This document shows, in pieces, positions 6,085 through 12,388 of a stretch of DNA of 35,628 nt. A program made the position numbers and the translations under genes. The stretch is from positions 1-35,628 of the IMG/VR virus record IMGVR_UViG_3300047678_000815, one strand, 5' to 3'. How positions within the stretch are numbered: the first letter of the stretch is position 1; the number at the start of each line of letters is the position of its first letter. This DNA comes from a virus. The notes beneath the pieces are model-generated. The model made no database searches and was not told the origin of the DNA. It saw only the letters and a program-made list of their open reading frames with translations.

Positions 6085-6351
6085 ATGAAAACACGCAAGC
6101 CTCTGACTCCGGCGCAGCAGCATGCTGCTGACCGCCTCCGGACTTACCTGGACACCCTGCCTCATGGCGGCGTGTCCAGGCTCGCCACCGACCTCAAGAC
6201 AGACCCGACCTATTTATGCCGACTGGGCTCTGGAGATCGGCCGATTACGGCCGACTGGGTGTTGAGGCTCGTGAAAGTGACCCCGCTGCAACCGCATGAG
6301 CTGCGGGCCGATTTGTTTGACCCACCGGAAGAGGGGGCAGAGGCGGCCTGA
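6085..6351 (+). CDS. YdaS/Cro-like DNA-binding protein
   Basis: 88 residues: MKTRKPLTPAQQHAADRL, then HGGVSRLATDLKTDPTYLCRLGSGDRPITADWVLRLVKVTPLQPHELRADLF. The helix-turn-helix (about 29-46) and the downstream W-V-L-R-L / PHELRPDLF-type ending are those of YdaS/Cro-like prophage regulators. It lies head-to-head with the repressor across the operators, the classical Cro position. No Shine-Dalgarno sequence precedes ATG 6085: the operator and -10 end within seven to ten bases of it, suggesting leaderless translation. Expected to bind the same operators and favour lytic growth. Confidence 0.85.
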   Translation: MKTRKPLTPAQQHAADRLRTYLDTLPHGGVSRLATDLKTDPTYLCRLGSGDRPITADWVLRLVKVTPLQPHELRADLFDPPEEGAEAA

Positions 6352-6382
6352 TCTTTGGTGCGTCTATACCCTTTCGCTGAGT

Positions 6383-6412
6383 CGGCAGCCATGTGCTGCC
6401 GGATGGTTTTTT
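6383..6412 (+). terminator. possible weak terminator after cro-like gene
   Basis: CGGCAG (6383-6388) pairs with CTGCCG (6396-6401) over a 7-base loop, and a T6 run follows after five bases. The gap between stem and T-run makes it a weak candidate. Its position resembles lambda tR1. Confidence 0.35.
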
Positions 6413-6594
6413 GCGCCTGCTTCATGGCGTTGTCCTTCGCTTAACTGATGCCTCCATCGTAAGTGCGCCCACAGAAGGCTGATACGGTGAGTTGGCAAGG
6501 GAGTTCTACATGCAACCAAGCAATGAAAAATCCTGCAAAACCCGAAATTTACCCGCGCCATATCGCCACTGTGCGGCTGCCCATGGTAAGCAAT

Positions 6595-6864
6595 TTATTG
6601 CCGATGACTGGGAGCAGCCGATTGAGCGCTGGCTCCGGCAACGCGCAGCACAGTGCGCTCAAAGCGGTCGAGTGATTCCGCAGCAGCCTGAAGAAACAGC
6701 GGGGTTTCGCTGTGCTCTTTTTGCAGGGTTTCGCGCCACGCTGGTGAGACTTCTGTCCAGAACGCGGAAAGCGTTTCAGGGGCGGGGTGTGTGGAAATGA
6801 GGGCGGCAACGGCTCTCTCTATGGCTGCTATGCGCCCCAGCGCAATCAATGCGGCATCGTTCAT
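6595..6864 (-). CDS. small unknown protein on opposite strand of right early region
   Basis: 89 residues, Ala-rich and helical: ALIALGRIAAIERAVAALI, then HPAPETLSAFWTEVSPAWRETLQ, then FLQAAAESLDRFERTVLRVAG. GGAG lies seven to eight bases before ATG 6864, and its composition is protein-like while overlapping plus-strand frames are Cys/Arg-rich. No family recognised. It points against the surrounding rightward genes, so it is either independently expressed or antisense to the right early transcript. A plus-strand alternative starting at 6510 overlaps it and cannot be wholly excluded. Confidence 0.55.
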   Translation of the reverse strand: MNDAALIALGRIAAIERAVAALISTHPAPETLSAFWTEVSPAWRETLQKEHSETPLFLQAAAESLDRFERTVLRVAGASAQSAAPSHRQ

Positions 6865-6945
6865 GTCGGTCTCCGGTGGTGGGTCTGTGATTGGGGAATT
6901 GCAAGCCTACCATCGGCTGGCCGGCGCCATTCTGGAGTACGTGGC

Positions 6946-7452
6946 ATGAGTATAAAAAAAATGAGCAGCCGCGAACGCGCTGATCAATGCCTGCTGCCCA
7001 TTGACTGGGCGCTGTACCACGCGGCTCATGATTATCCTGGTGGTATCGCTGCCATCGCGGCGGTGGATGGCACGCTCTCCGCTGCCACCTTGCAAAACAA
7101 GCTCAACCCCAATGTGTCGTCGCATATCGTGAACATCAAGGATTTCCGCGTGATCTGTGCCATCACACAGGATCGCCGCATCCTGCGCACCGTGTGTTCC
7201 TGGTTCAATGCCGGCTTTTTCCTGATGCCGAATGTTGAGGTCGGCGGCGAAGCGCTTTTCGCGCAAGGTGCTGAACTGGCCAAGGAGTGCGGCGAGCTGA
7301 TGGCCAGCATTCAAGAGTCGCTGACTGATGGCAATGTCAACGCCGACGAGGTTGCCATGCTCGACAACGCGCTGCAGGAGCTGATGACGGCAGCGGGCAC
7401 GCTGGTGGAAGTGGCAAAGCGCGCGGGAGGTGCTGGCAATGGACATCATTGA
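6946..7452 (+). CDS. phage regulatory CII-like protein (CP76 family)
   Basis: 168 residues. The N-terminal half, LPIDWALYHAAHDYPGGIAAIAAVDGTLSAATLQNKLNPN, then HIVNIKDFRVICAITQDRRIL, matches the phage CII/CP76 regulatory family (helix-turn-helix-like region with the LxxKLNP signature). The C-terminal half is helical (AELAKECGELMASIQESL, LDNALQELMTAAGTLVEVAK), likely for oligomerisation. I start at ATG 6946, which has TGGAG about eight bases upstream; an upstream reading adds 53 residues of unlikely composition. Expected to regulate the lysis-lysogeny decision or early transcription from its place after the cro-like gene. Confidence 0.8.
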   Translation: MSIKKMSSRERADQCLLPIDWALYHAAHDYPGGIAAIAAVDGTLSAATLQNKLNPNVSSHIVNIKDFRVICAITQDRRILRTVCSWFNAGFFLMPNVEVGGEALFAQGAELAKECGELMASIQESLTDGNVNADEVAMLDNALQELMTAAGTLVEVAKRAGGAGNGHH

Positions 7453-7648
7453 TCAGGCACAGGAGCACGAAGAGCGTTTGCGTTCTGAGGCCATTGCCAA
7501 CGCGACCATCAAGCCTGGTAAAGAGCCGGCGCTGTGGTATTGCGAAGATTGCTTTGTGGGAATTCCCGAAGCTCGCCGTGTGGCAGTGCCGCACTGCACG
7601 CGCTGCGTGGATTGTCAGGAAATACATGAAATCCGGGGTCGCGTGTGA
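7439..7648 (+). CDS. TraR/DksA-type zinc-finger protein
   Basis: 69 residues. A helical N-terminus (MDIIDQAQEHEERLRSEAIAN) is followed by a zinc finger with C35xxC38 and C56xxC59 in WYCEDCFVGIPEARR...RCVDCQEIHE. This is the compact TraR form of the DksA/TraR family, which binds the secondary channel of RNA polymerase and mimics DksA-ppGpp effects. ATG 7439 has GGGAGG eight bases upstream, and the gene overlaps the end of the CII-like gene by 14 bases. Likely tunes host transcription during infection. Confidence 0.9.
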   Translation: MDIIDQAQEHEERLRSEAIANATIKPGKEPALWYCEDCFVGIPEARRVAVPHCTRCVDCQEIHEIRGRV

Positions 7649-7890
7649 GCAACGGGCCTCGCGATATTTCACCGGAAATGCGCCCACTCTATGACCGGCT
7701 GGGAGAGGTGGCGGAACACATCGATAATCTTGTGCAGGAGGTTGTCGGTAGTCGCCGTGGCTTCGTCGTAATCATTGCACCGCATGACACTGAGCATGCT
7801 GCCCTGACAGTGCACAACCTGAAAGACAACGGTGAAGCAAAAATGGTCATGAAGGATTTCATCGCGCATGCAGGTGACGCCGATGAGTGA
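7645..7890 (+). CDS. small early protein, unknown function (GTG start)
   Basis: 81 residues starting at GTG 7645, which overlaps the TraR stop (GTGA). Sequence features: DISPEMRPLYDRLGEVAEHIDNLVQEVVGSRRGFVVIIAPHD, a helical N-half then one hydrophobic strand, then a helical tail rich in Lys and Asp. No family recognised. Tight coupling on both sides (its stop overlaps the primase start by eight bases) supports it as real. Confidence 0.65.
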   Translation: MSNGPRDISPEMRPLYDRLGEVAEHIDNLVQEVVGSRRGFVVIIAPHDTEHAALTVHNLKDNGEAKMVMKDFIAHAGDADE

Positions 7891-8851
7891 TCTTGATTCC
7901 GTTATCAACCAGCTCCGTGATGGTGGCCTCGAAATAGAGCGCGATCTGGTGTTCGGCAAGCTGACCCATGTGCGCGTTGAAGGTGGCAAGCGCTCGAAAA
8001 AGCAAGGCTGGTATGTGCTGTATGAAGTTCGCCTCACCAATGACGAAACCATCATTGCCGGCGCCTTCGGCAATTACAAAACCGACTTCAAGGCAAAAAT
8101 TGAACGGGACGCAAAGCACTGGAGTGATGCCGACAGGGCGGAATACAAGATCCGAATGCAGGCAGCACGGCAAGCCCAAGCTGATGCCGATGTTGAAATG
8201 CGCCGGCAGTGTGCCGAGCGTGCACGGCAGACCTGGACCAATCTGAGAGATTCCGGCGCGAGCCCGTATTTACAGCGCAAAAAGGTGATGGCGTTTGGTG
8301 TGCGTTTTGCGCGGGGCACGGTGGTGGTGCCGGTTTGTGTGGCCACGGGTGCGCTGGTCGGGCTGCAATTCATTGGCCCCGATGGTGACAAAAAATTCCT
8401 GACAGGCACGCCGAAAAAGGGCGCTTTTCACATGCTGGGCATTTACGCGCCAGCGGAGTCAGGTTCGCACCAGATTCTGATCGCCGAGGGCTATGCCACG
8501 GCGGCGACGGTGCACATGGCTACGGGCCTGCCGACGGTGATGGCGTTTGATGCCGGCAACCTGAAGCCGGTCGCACTGGCTCTGCGTGCGCTCTATCCGG
8601 ATGCCCGATTTGCTTTCTGTGCTGATGATGACGTTGGCGAGCCTGGCTGGGGCTGTATGGACTGCGGCCACTTCATCAGCGCCAAGACCCGCACCTATAA
8701 ACCCTTCAACGTCTGCCCGCATTGCAGCTCCTACCGCTGCGAGTCCACCAATACCGGTCGCTGTAAAGCCACTGCCGCCGCGAGGCTTGTTGGGGGTGTA
8801 ACGGCGTTTCCTGTATTCGCGAATCGCGAAGAGGAGCAGGCCGCCGCATGA
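7883..8851 (+). CDS. Toprim primase with inserted zinc ribbon
   Basis: 322 residues from ATG 7883. The N-terminal ~120 residues are helical. A beta-rich segment (GTVVVPVCVATGALVGLQFIGPDG) precedes the Toprim domain with E202 in LIAEGYATA and D248-D250 in FAFCADDD, the residues that bind metal in primases and topoisomerases. Between the DDD turn and the NTGRCKATAAAR helix, where family members usually run straight on, there is a Cys-rich insert (CMDC at 258-261, CPHC at 278-281, plus C286 and C294) that reads as a zinc ribbon. It precedes and overlaps (ATGA) the VapE-type ATPase, so the two probably form the primase-helicase. The start is chosen for the GGTG six bases upstream. Confidence 0.85.
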   Translation: MSDLDSVINQLRDGGLEIERDLVFGKLTHVRVEGGKRSKKQGWYVLYEVRLTNDETIIAGAFGNYKTDFKAKIERDAKHWSDADRAEYKIRMQAARQAQADADVEMRRQCAERARQTWTNLRDSGASPYLQRKKVMAFGVRFARGTVVVPVCVATGALVGLQFIGPDGDKKFLTGTPKKGAFHMLGIYAPAESGSHQILIAEGYATAATVHMATGLPTVMAFDAGNLKPVALALRALYPDARFAFCADDDVGEPGWGCMDCGHFISAKTRTYKPFNVCPHCSSYRCESTNTGRCKATAAARLVGGVTAFPVFANREEEQAAA

Positions 8852-10290
8852 GTTCCACTGACTGGAATGATCTGCATGTTGCGCACGGCCTTGATGCTGT
8901 GCGTGAGCAGCTTCTACCCCTTCTTTCCGCTAGCGCAGCGCCGGCGGAGCCAGCTCCACAGCATGCGCAAGCGGATGTAGGGGGGGAATTGCCTCCTATC
9001 GAAGCCTACGCCGGTGAGGTGACATCCAACTGGCGTGACGAGCTGCTGCGCACAGATACCGGCGGGGTGATTGGCAACCATGCCAATGCCTACTTGATCC
9101 TTGCAAACGATGAGCGCTGGCATGGCGTGCTCGCCTACAACGAATTTTCACAGCGCATCGTGAAGCGCAGGCCACCGCCCTATGAGGGCGGCAAGGTCGG
9201 CGACTGGGAAGATTCCGATATCAGCAAAACGCTGGTGTGGTTGCAGCGCGAATGGCGCCTGCCTCTGAAGCAACCCAAGTCTGCTGACGAGGCGGCGCGC
9301 ATGGTGGCGGCTGACAACCATTTCCACGAGGTGCGCGAGTGGCTTAATGGCCTGCCAAAATGGGATGGCACCGATCGGCTGTGGGATTTCATGACGCAAG
9401 CCTTTGGTGCTGCGTGCGATACCTACACCTCGCACATCGGCACCGGCTGGCTGGTGTCGGCCGTGGCGCGCATCTTGGTGCCTGGCTGCAAGGTGGACAC
9501 CATGCTCGTGCTGGAAGGCGGGCAGGGCCTTGGTAAATCGACGGCCATCCTCGAGCTATTCGGCGCGCCCTGGTATCTCGAAACGTCCGAGCCACCCAGC
9601 ACGAAGGATTTTTATGTGCTGCTGCAGGGCAGCTGGGTGGTGGAAATCGGGGAAATGCAGTCCTTCACAAAATCCGAAGTGACGCTCGTGAAGCAAGCCA
9701 TATCACGCCGCGATGACAAGTTCCGCGCGCCATACGATCGATACGGCAGCGCGCACCCACGCCAGTGCATTTTCGTGGGCACCACCAATGCCGACACCTA
9801 CCTGTCAGACCCGACCGGTGCACGCCGCTTTTTGCCGGTGATGTGCCGCGCAGTGGATCTGGATTTTATCCGCAAGAACCGCGACCAGCTCTGGGCCCAA
9901 GCCTTGGTCCAATTCCGCGAGGGCTTCAAGTGGTGGGATTTCCCTGTGGACAAGGCCAATGCCGAGCAGGAGGCGCGCTTCGTGTCCGACTCGTGGGAAG
10001 AGCCCATAGGAAAGTGGCTCGAGGGGCGTGCGACGATGACCGATTACCCGAAGGACGTCGGGGTCGGGCGCATCGACAAGGTCACCACCACGCAGCTGCT
10101 CCAGTACGCACTGCGTGTGGAGATGGGCAAGCACACCAGGCAAGACCAGCTGCGTGTGGCGGCCATCATGCGGCGCATGGGCTGGAAGCAAGGCCCGCTT
10201 GAGCGTGTGGGCACCGTGCGCTGGCGTTATTACCTGCGGCCACCGGAGGAAGGGGCACAACCTCCGCCGGCGGCACAACAGGCGGCCTAA
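8848..10290 (+). CDS. VapE-type virulence-associated E family ATPase (replicative helicase-like)
   Basis: 480 residues. The N-terminus is low complexity, then a conserved region (RWHGVLAYNEFSQRI, HFHEVREWLNGLPKWDGTDRL) leads to the Walker A EGGQGLGKST (223-232), Walker B-like VVEIGEM (264-270) and RQCIFVGTTN plus GARRFLPV, the sensor and arginine-finger region. These are hallmarks of the VapE/DUF5906-like P-loop family found next to Toprim primases in phages and islands. A helicase role in initiating phage replication is inferred from this pairing. The C-terminal ~100 residues hold a winged-helix-like segment. ATGA overlap with the primase. The candidate origin begins 35 bases after its stop. 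Confidence 0.9.
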   Translation: MSSTDWNDLHVAHGLDAVREQLLPLLSASAAPAEPAPQHAQADVGGELPPIEAYAGEVTSNWRDELLRTDTGGVIGNHANAYLILANDERWHGVLAYNEFSQRIVKRRPPPYEGGKVGDWEDSDISKTLVWLQREWRLPLKQPKSADEAARMVAADNHFHEVREWLNGLPKWDGTDRLWDFMTQAFGAACDTYTSHIGTGWLVSAVARILVPGCKVDTMLVLEGGQGLGKSTAILELFGAPWYLETSEPPSTKDFYVLLQGSWVVEIGEMQSFTKSEVTLVKQAISRRDDKFRAPYDRYGSAHPRQCIFVGTTNADTYLSDPTGARRFLPVMCRAVDLDFIRKNRDQLWAQALVQFREGFKWWDFPVDKANAEQEARFVSDSWEEPIGKWLEGRATMTDYPKDVGVGRIDKVTTTQLLQYALRVEMGKHTRQDQLRVAAIMRRMGWKQGPLERVGTVRWRYYLRPPEEGAQPPPAAQQAA

Positions 10291-10325
10291 TGATGTGACC
10301 GGTTTTTATTTAATGAAATCAACAA

Positions 10326-10537
10326 TGTCACAACCGGCACAACTGTCACAACCTTCGCGCGTATGCGTGTGAGCGAATACGGGAAGGCTGGTTATGTAGG
10401 GCTGTAATTGGTGGCCTCTGTTCTTGGGGTCAGTTTGTATAAATGTTTAAAAAATAGTTGTGACAAAAGTGACAGTAGTGACAAGGCTGATTTTAAAAGG
10501 AATTTTTGTCACATCGTCTGTCACTACTGTCACAACC
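10326..10537. repeat. TGTCAC iteron-like repeat cluster, candidate replication origin
   Basis: Eight exact TGTCAC/GTGACA hexamers lie in 212 bases. Two are in TGTCACAACC direct repeats at 10326 and 10344. Three are GTGACA at 10460, 10469 and 10478, spaced exactly nine bases. Three are TGTCAC at 10507, 10519 and 10528, the last again in TGTCACAACC. The GTGACA triplet and TGTCAC triplet face each other across an AT-rich stretch (10484-10506), and 10437-10455 is also AT-rich. It follows the primase-ATPase genes, where a theta origin would fit. It could instead be an operator array for the downstream Q-like gene. Confidence 0.6.
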
Positions 10538-10560
10538 ACAGAAAAAGCATGGGGGCGATC

Positions 10561-10971
10561 ATGAAGGATCGGAAAATCACGAGGGAACGGCTGGAGTACC
10601 TGCTGGAAAACTGGGGCAAGTACGTGACGGTCGGTGCCCCTGTGGGTCCGCAGGTGCCAACGCGCTGTGGCAGCGTTGAAAGCCAGTATGCAGCTGACCC
10701 GTCTCGCTACGTGTGGGAAGGCCGCGCATATGTTCCACGCGGAACGGGTGACATGGATGAATCACTGGCAGTGCTCACCGAAAAGGCGGTGCTGACCTTG
10801 TGTGACAAATACCAGCACGCGCTGGTGATGCGCTATGGCAAAGGCCTCACGCTGGTCGCCATCGCCATGAATGCGCGCTGCTCACTACCTTCGGCGGAAG
10901 CGATGATCGCGAGCGCCACCATTGCGGTGTGGGAACACCTGGAGAGTGAGTCATGGCAGAAAGTAGCCTGA
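10561..10971 (+). CDS. putative late-gene regulator (antitermination Q-like)
   Basis: 136 residues from ATG 10561 (GGGGG five bases upstream). The first part is charged (MKDRKITRERLEYLLENWGKYVTVG), the middle has YVWEGRAYVPRGTGD, and the C-terminal half, LTEKAVLTLCDKYQHALVMRYGKGLTLVAIAMNARCSLPSAEAMIASATIAVWEHL, reads like the sigma-4-like helix-turn-helix of RinA/ArpU/Q-type late regulators. It lies last in the early region, two short genes before cos and the packaging operon, which is the lambda Q position. Assignment is from layout and the HTH-like pattern, not from diagnostic residues. A longer reading from 10408 would run through the repeat cluster and is unlikely. Confidence 0.6.
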   Translation: MKDRKITRERLEYLLENWGKYVTVGAPVGPQVPTRCGSVESQYAADPSRYVWEGRAYVPRGTGDMDESLAVLTEKAVLTLCDKYQHALVMRYGKGLTLVAIAMNARCSLPSAEAMIASATIAVWEHLESESWQKVA

Positions 10972-11198
10972 GCGCCAGAATCCTTGATGTGCTTGACCTG
11001 GCCATGCGCCCACTCGCGGCAGCAGAAATCCGGCGCTGGATTCCGGATGATGTAGGGGCGGATGAATTGGCGAGCTGCTTGGTCAAGATGGAAGCCCGCA
11101 AAGAAGTGATCGTCACGAAGGTGCCGCGCAAGGCAAAAACCGGCCCCAGCCTGATCAAGGCGTACTCTGCCGTCGCTGAACAGCAGAAAGCATCATGA
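10953..11198 (+). CDS. small winged-helix-like protein
   Basis: 81 residues: SLSARILDVLDLAMRPLAAAEIRRWIPDDVGADELASCLVKMEARKEVIVTKVPRKAKTGPSLIKAY. The order helix, helix, recognition-like helix, then a two-strand wing matches small winged-helix proteins. It overlaps the end of the Q-like gene by 19 bases, with a GAGAGTGAG-type ribosome site. Likely a DNA-binding regulator acting with its neighbour; no specific family recognised. Confidence 0.6.
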   Translation: MAESSLSARILDVLDLAMRPLAAAEIRRWIPDDVGADELASCLVKMEARKEVIVTKVPRKAKTGPSLIKAYSAVAEQQKAS

Positions 11199-11214
11199 CG
11201 CGCATATATGCGCG
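11199..11214. repeat. 16-base perfect palindrome
   Basis: CGCGCATATATGCGCG begins directly after the stop of the 10953-11198 gene. It could be a protein-binding site or part of a transcript-end hairpin. Confidence 0.5.
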
Positions 11215-11217
11215 GGC

Positions 11218-11243
11218 TTCCCAAAACCCCCGATTTTTGGGAA
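11218..11243 (+). terminator. hairpin after early regulators
   Basis: TTCCCAAAA (11218-11226) pairs with TTTTGGGAA (11235-11243) over an 8-base C-rich loop. The downstream T-run is poor (TTTA), so it may be a pause or processing hairpin rather than an efficient terminator. Confidence 0.4.
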
Positions 11244-11320
11244 TTTAGCGGCGGGAAGTTGCGTCCCTCACTCCTGCGCAGCTTCCGATGCGATGCGCTT
11301 GGTCATGCAAGTGTCTATTC

Positions 11321-11347
11321 AAAGCCCACTCCGGTGGGCTTTTTTTA
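11321..11347 (+). terminator. terminator before late operon (tR'-like)
   Basis: AAAGCCCAC (11321-11329), TCCG, GTGGGCTTT (11334-11342), then more T. It lies between the Q-like/winged-helix genes and the late genes, the place where a Q-type antiterminator would need to act. Confidence 0.75.
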
Positions 11348-11358
11348 TTGGATCGGGT

Positions 11359-11640
11359 ATGCCAACTCCTGACGAGACAACACGCCTTGCCAGAATTGAG
11401 TCGAAGCTCGATGCCATGGCGGACAACATGATCTTGCTGGCACGCATTGATGAGCGCCAGACCGCGCACATGGAGAAACAAACAAGCCTCGGCGAACGTG
11501 TCGGTGGTGTTGAGCGCCGCGTTGCTGAGCTGGAAAAGGCAAGCCATCAGGCAGGCCCTTTCATTCGCATACTGCAATGGATTGTCGTTGCTGTGATCAG
11601 CGCACTTGTTTCGTGGTTCGCCTCGGGTCGCCAAGGCTGA
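11359..11640 (+). CDS. XhlA-like coiled-coil membrane protein (possible holin)
   Basis: 93 residues from ATG 11359. A long amphipathic coiled coil (about 8-65: LARIESKLDAMADNMILL, HMEKQTSLGERVGGVERRVAELEKA) is followed by one membrane segment (about 70-88, FIRILQWIVVAVISALVSWF) and a short Gly/Arg tail. This is the layout of XhlA-type haemolysin/holin-associated proteins. In many phages such a protein helps lysis, but here it is far from the endolysin and right before cos. I read the start downstream of the terminator because an upstream start would include it. Confidence 0.65.
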   Translation: MPTPDETTRLARIESKLDAMADNMILLARIDERQTAHMEKQTSLGERVGGVERRVAELEKASHQAGPFIRILQWIVVAVISALVSWFASGRQG

Positions 11641-11679
11641 GGCATTGCCTCATGACCCCGGCCGGCACGGGGATGTGAT

Positions 11680-11756
11680 GGGTCCTTCCCCACCCCCCGG
11701 CCTATACGGGTGTGTGAGCCCGCGACTTTTTACTAGCTGGTGGGTTTCCGGTTAAG
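11680..11756. other. cos packaging site, lambda-like (cosQ-cosN)
   Basis: GGGTCCTTCC at 11680-11689 corresponds to the lambda right end/cosQ (GGGTCCTTTCC). TATACG at 11703-11708 corresponds to the lambda terminus TTACG. The next 12 bases GGTGTGTGAGCC (11709-11720) followed by CGCG line up with the lambda cohesive end GGGCGGCGACCT followed by CGCGGG. TTTCCGGTTAAG (11745-11756) corresponds to TTTCCGGTTTAAG just inside the lambda left end. The lambda sequences are recalled, not searched. The site is 33 bases before the Nu1-like gene, exactly as in lambda. Predicted 12-base cohesive end: 11709-11720. Confidence 0.85.
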
Positions 11757-11761
11757 TGAAA

Positions 11762-11788
11762 TTCACCACCTAGAGGTTAACTGGTGAA
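11762..11788. repeat. inverted repeat at start of terminase small subunit
   Basis: TTCACCA (11762-11768) and TGGTGAA (11782-11788) flank the leader of the 11789 gene, and GGTGAAAT recurs just inside it (11783-11790 and 11795-11802). It may bind terminase (a cosB-like role) or fold over the ribosome site and limit translation. Confidence 0.45.
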
Positions 11789-12388
11789 ATGAACGGTGAA
11801 ATCTCCTACCTGACAAAGTCGGAATTCGCGACAAAACAAAGCTGGAGCCCCAGCTACGTCACGAAACTCGGCAAGCAGGGCAGGCTGGTTTTCGCACCGG
11901 ACGGCAAACGCATCGACGTGGCCGCCACTTTGTTGATCTTGAACCGCACCACCGACCCCGCAAAGGAAGGTGTGCGGCAGCACCATGCACTGGGCCGCAC
12001 TGACAAGCACGTCGGCGCGCACACTCGCGCTGACGCGCCGAGTGATGAAGCCCCGGCCTCTACTCCGGCCGCTGCAGCTGACCCGCAGTATTGGTCAAAC
12101 AAGGCGCGCCGTGAGGGTGCCCTGGCTGAGCTCGCCGAGTTGGAGCTGGCAAAGAAGCGCGGGGATCTGGTTGATCGCCAGCGCGTTGAAGAAACTGCGT
12201 TTGCTATGGCTCGCATGCTGCGCGACACGCTTATGGGCCTGCCGACCACGCTGGCGCCGAAAGTTTCCAGCATGACAGATCACTTTGAAATCGAGGCCGT
12301 CATGCGCGAGGAAATCCGCCGCGTGCTGGATGACTTCGCGAAGATGAGCGAGCAGGACCTTGATGTCGCGATGCGGATTGAGCACTGA
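11789..12388 (+). CDS. terminase small subunit (Nu1-like)
   Basis: 199 residues. N-terminal winged-helix-type DNA-binding region (about 7-50: YLTKSEFATKQSWSPSYVTKLGKQGRLVF, then DGKRIDVAATLLIL), a low-complexity linker (about 60-95) and a C-terminal helical region (ARREGALAELAELELAKKRGDLVDRQRVEETAFAMARMLRD) expected to contact the large subunit. This is the Nu1 layout. It recognises cos and recruits the large subunit. Position next to the cos-like site and before the GpA gene, with a TGATG junction at 12388, supports the call. Confidence 0.85.
   Translation: MNGEISYLTKSEFATKQSWSPSYVTKLGKQGRLVFAPDGKRIDVAATLLILNRTTDPAKEGVRQHHALGRTDKHVGAHTRADAPSDEAPASTPAAAADPQYWSNKARREGALAELAELELAKKRGDLVDRQRVEETAFAMARMLRDTLMGLPTTLAPKVSSMTDHFEIEAVMREEIRRVLDDFAKMSEQDLDVAMRIEH

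Noticed and set aside
6510-6800. Plus-strand frame with a good ribosome site (AAGGGAG) encoding 96 residues, opposite the 6595-6864 gene
   Set aside because: The first ~45 residues are plausible but the rest is Cys/Arg/Phe-rich and unlike a folded protein, while the overlapping minus-strand frame reads well. I keep only the minus-strand gene.
10408-10560. Upstream extension of the Q-like gene
   Set aside because: It translates the TGTCAC repeat cluster into Ser/Asp/Lys/Cys-rich sequence, has no ribosome site, and 10561 has a strong one.
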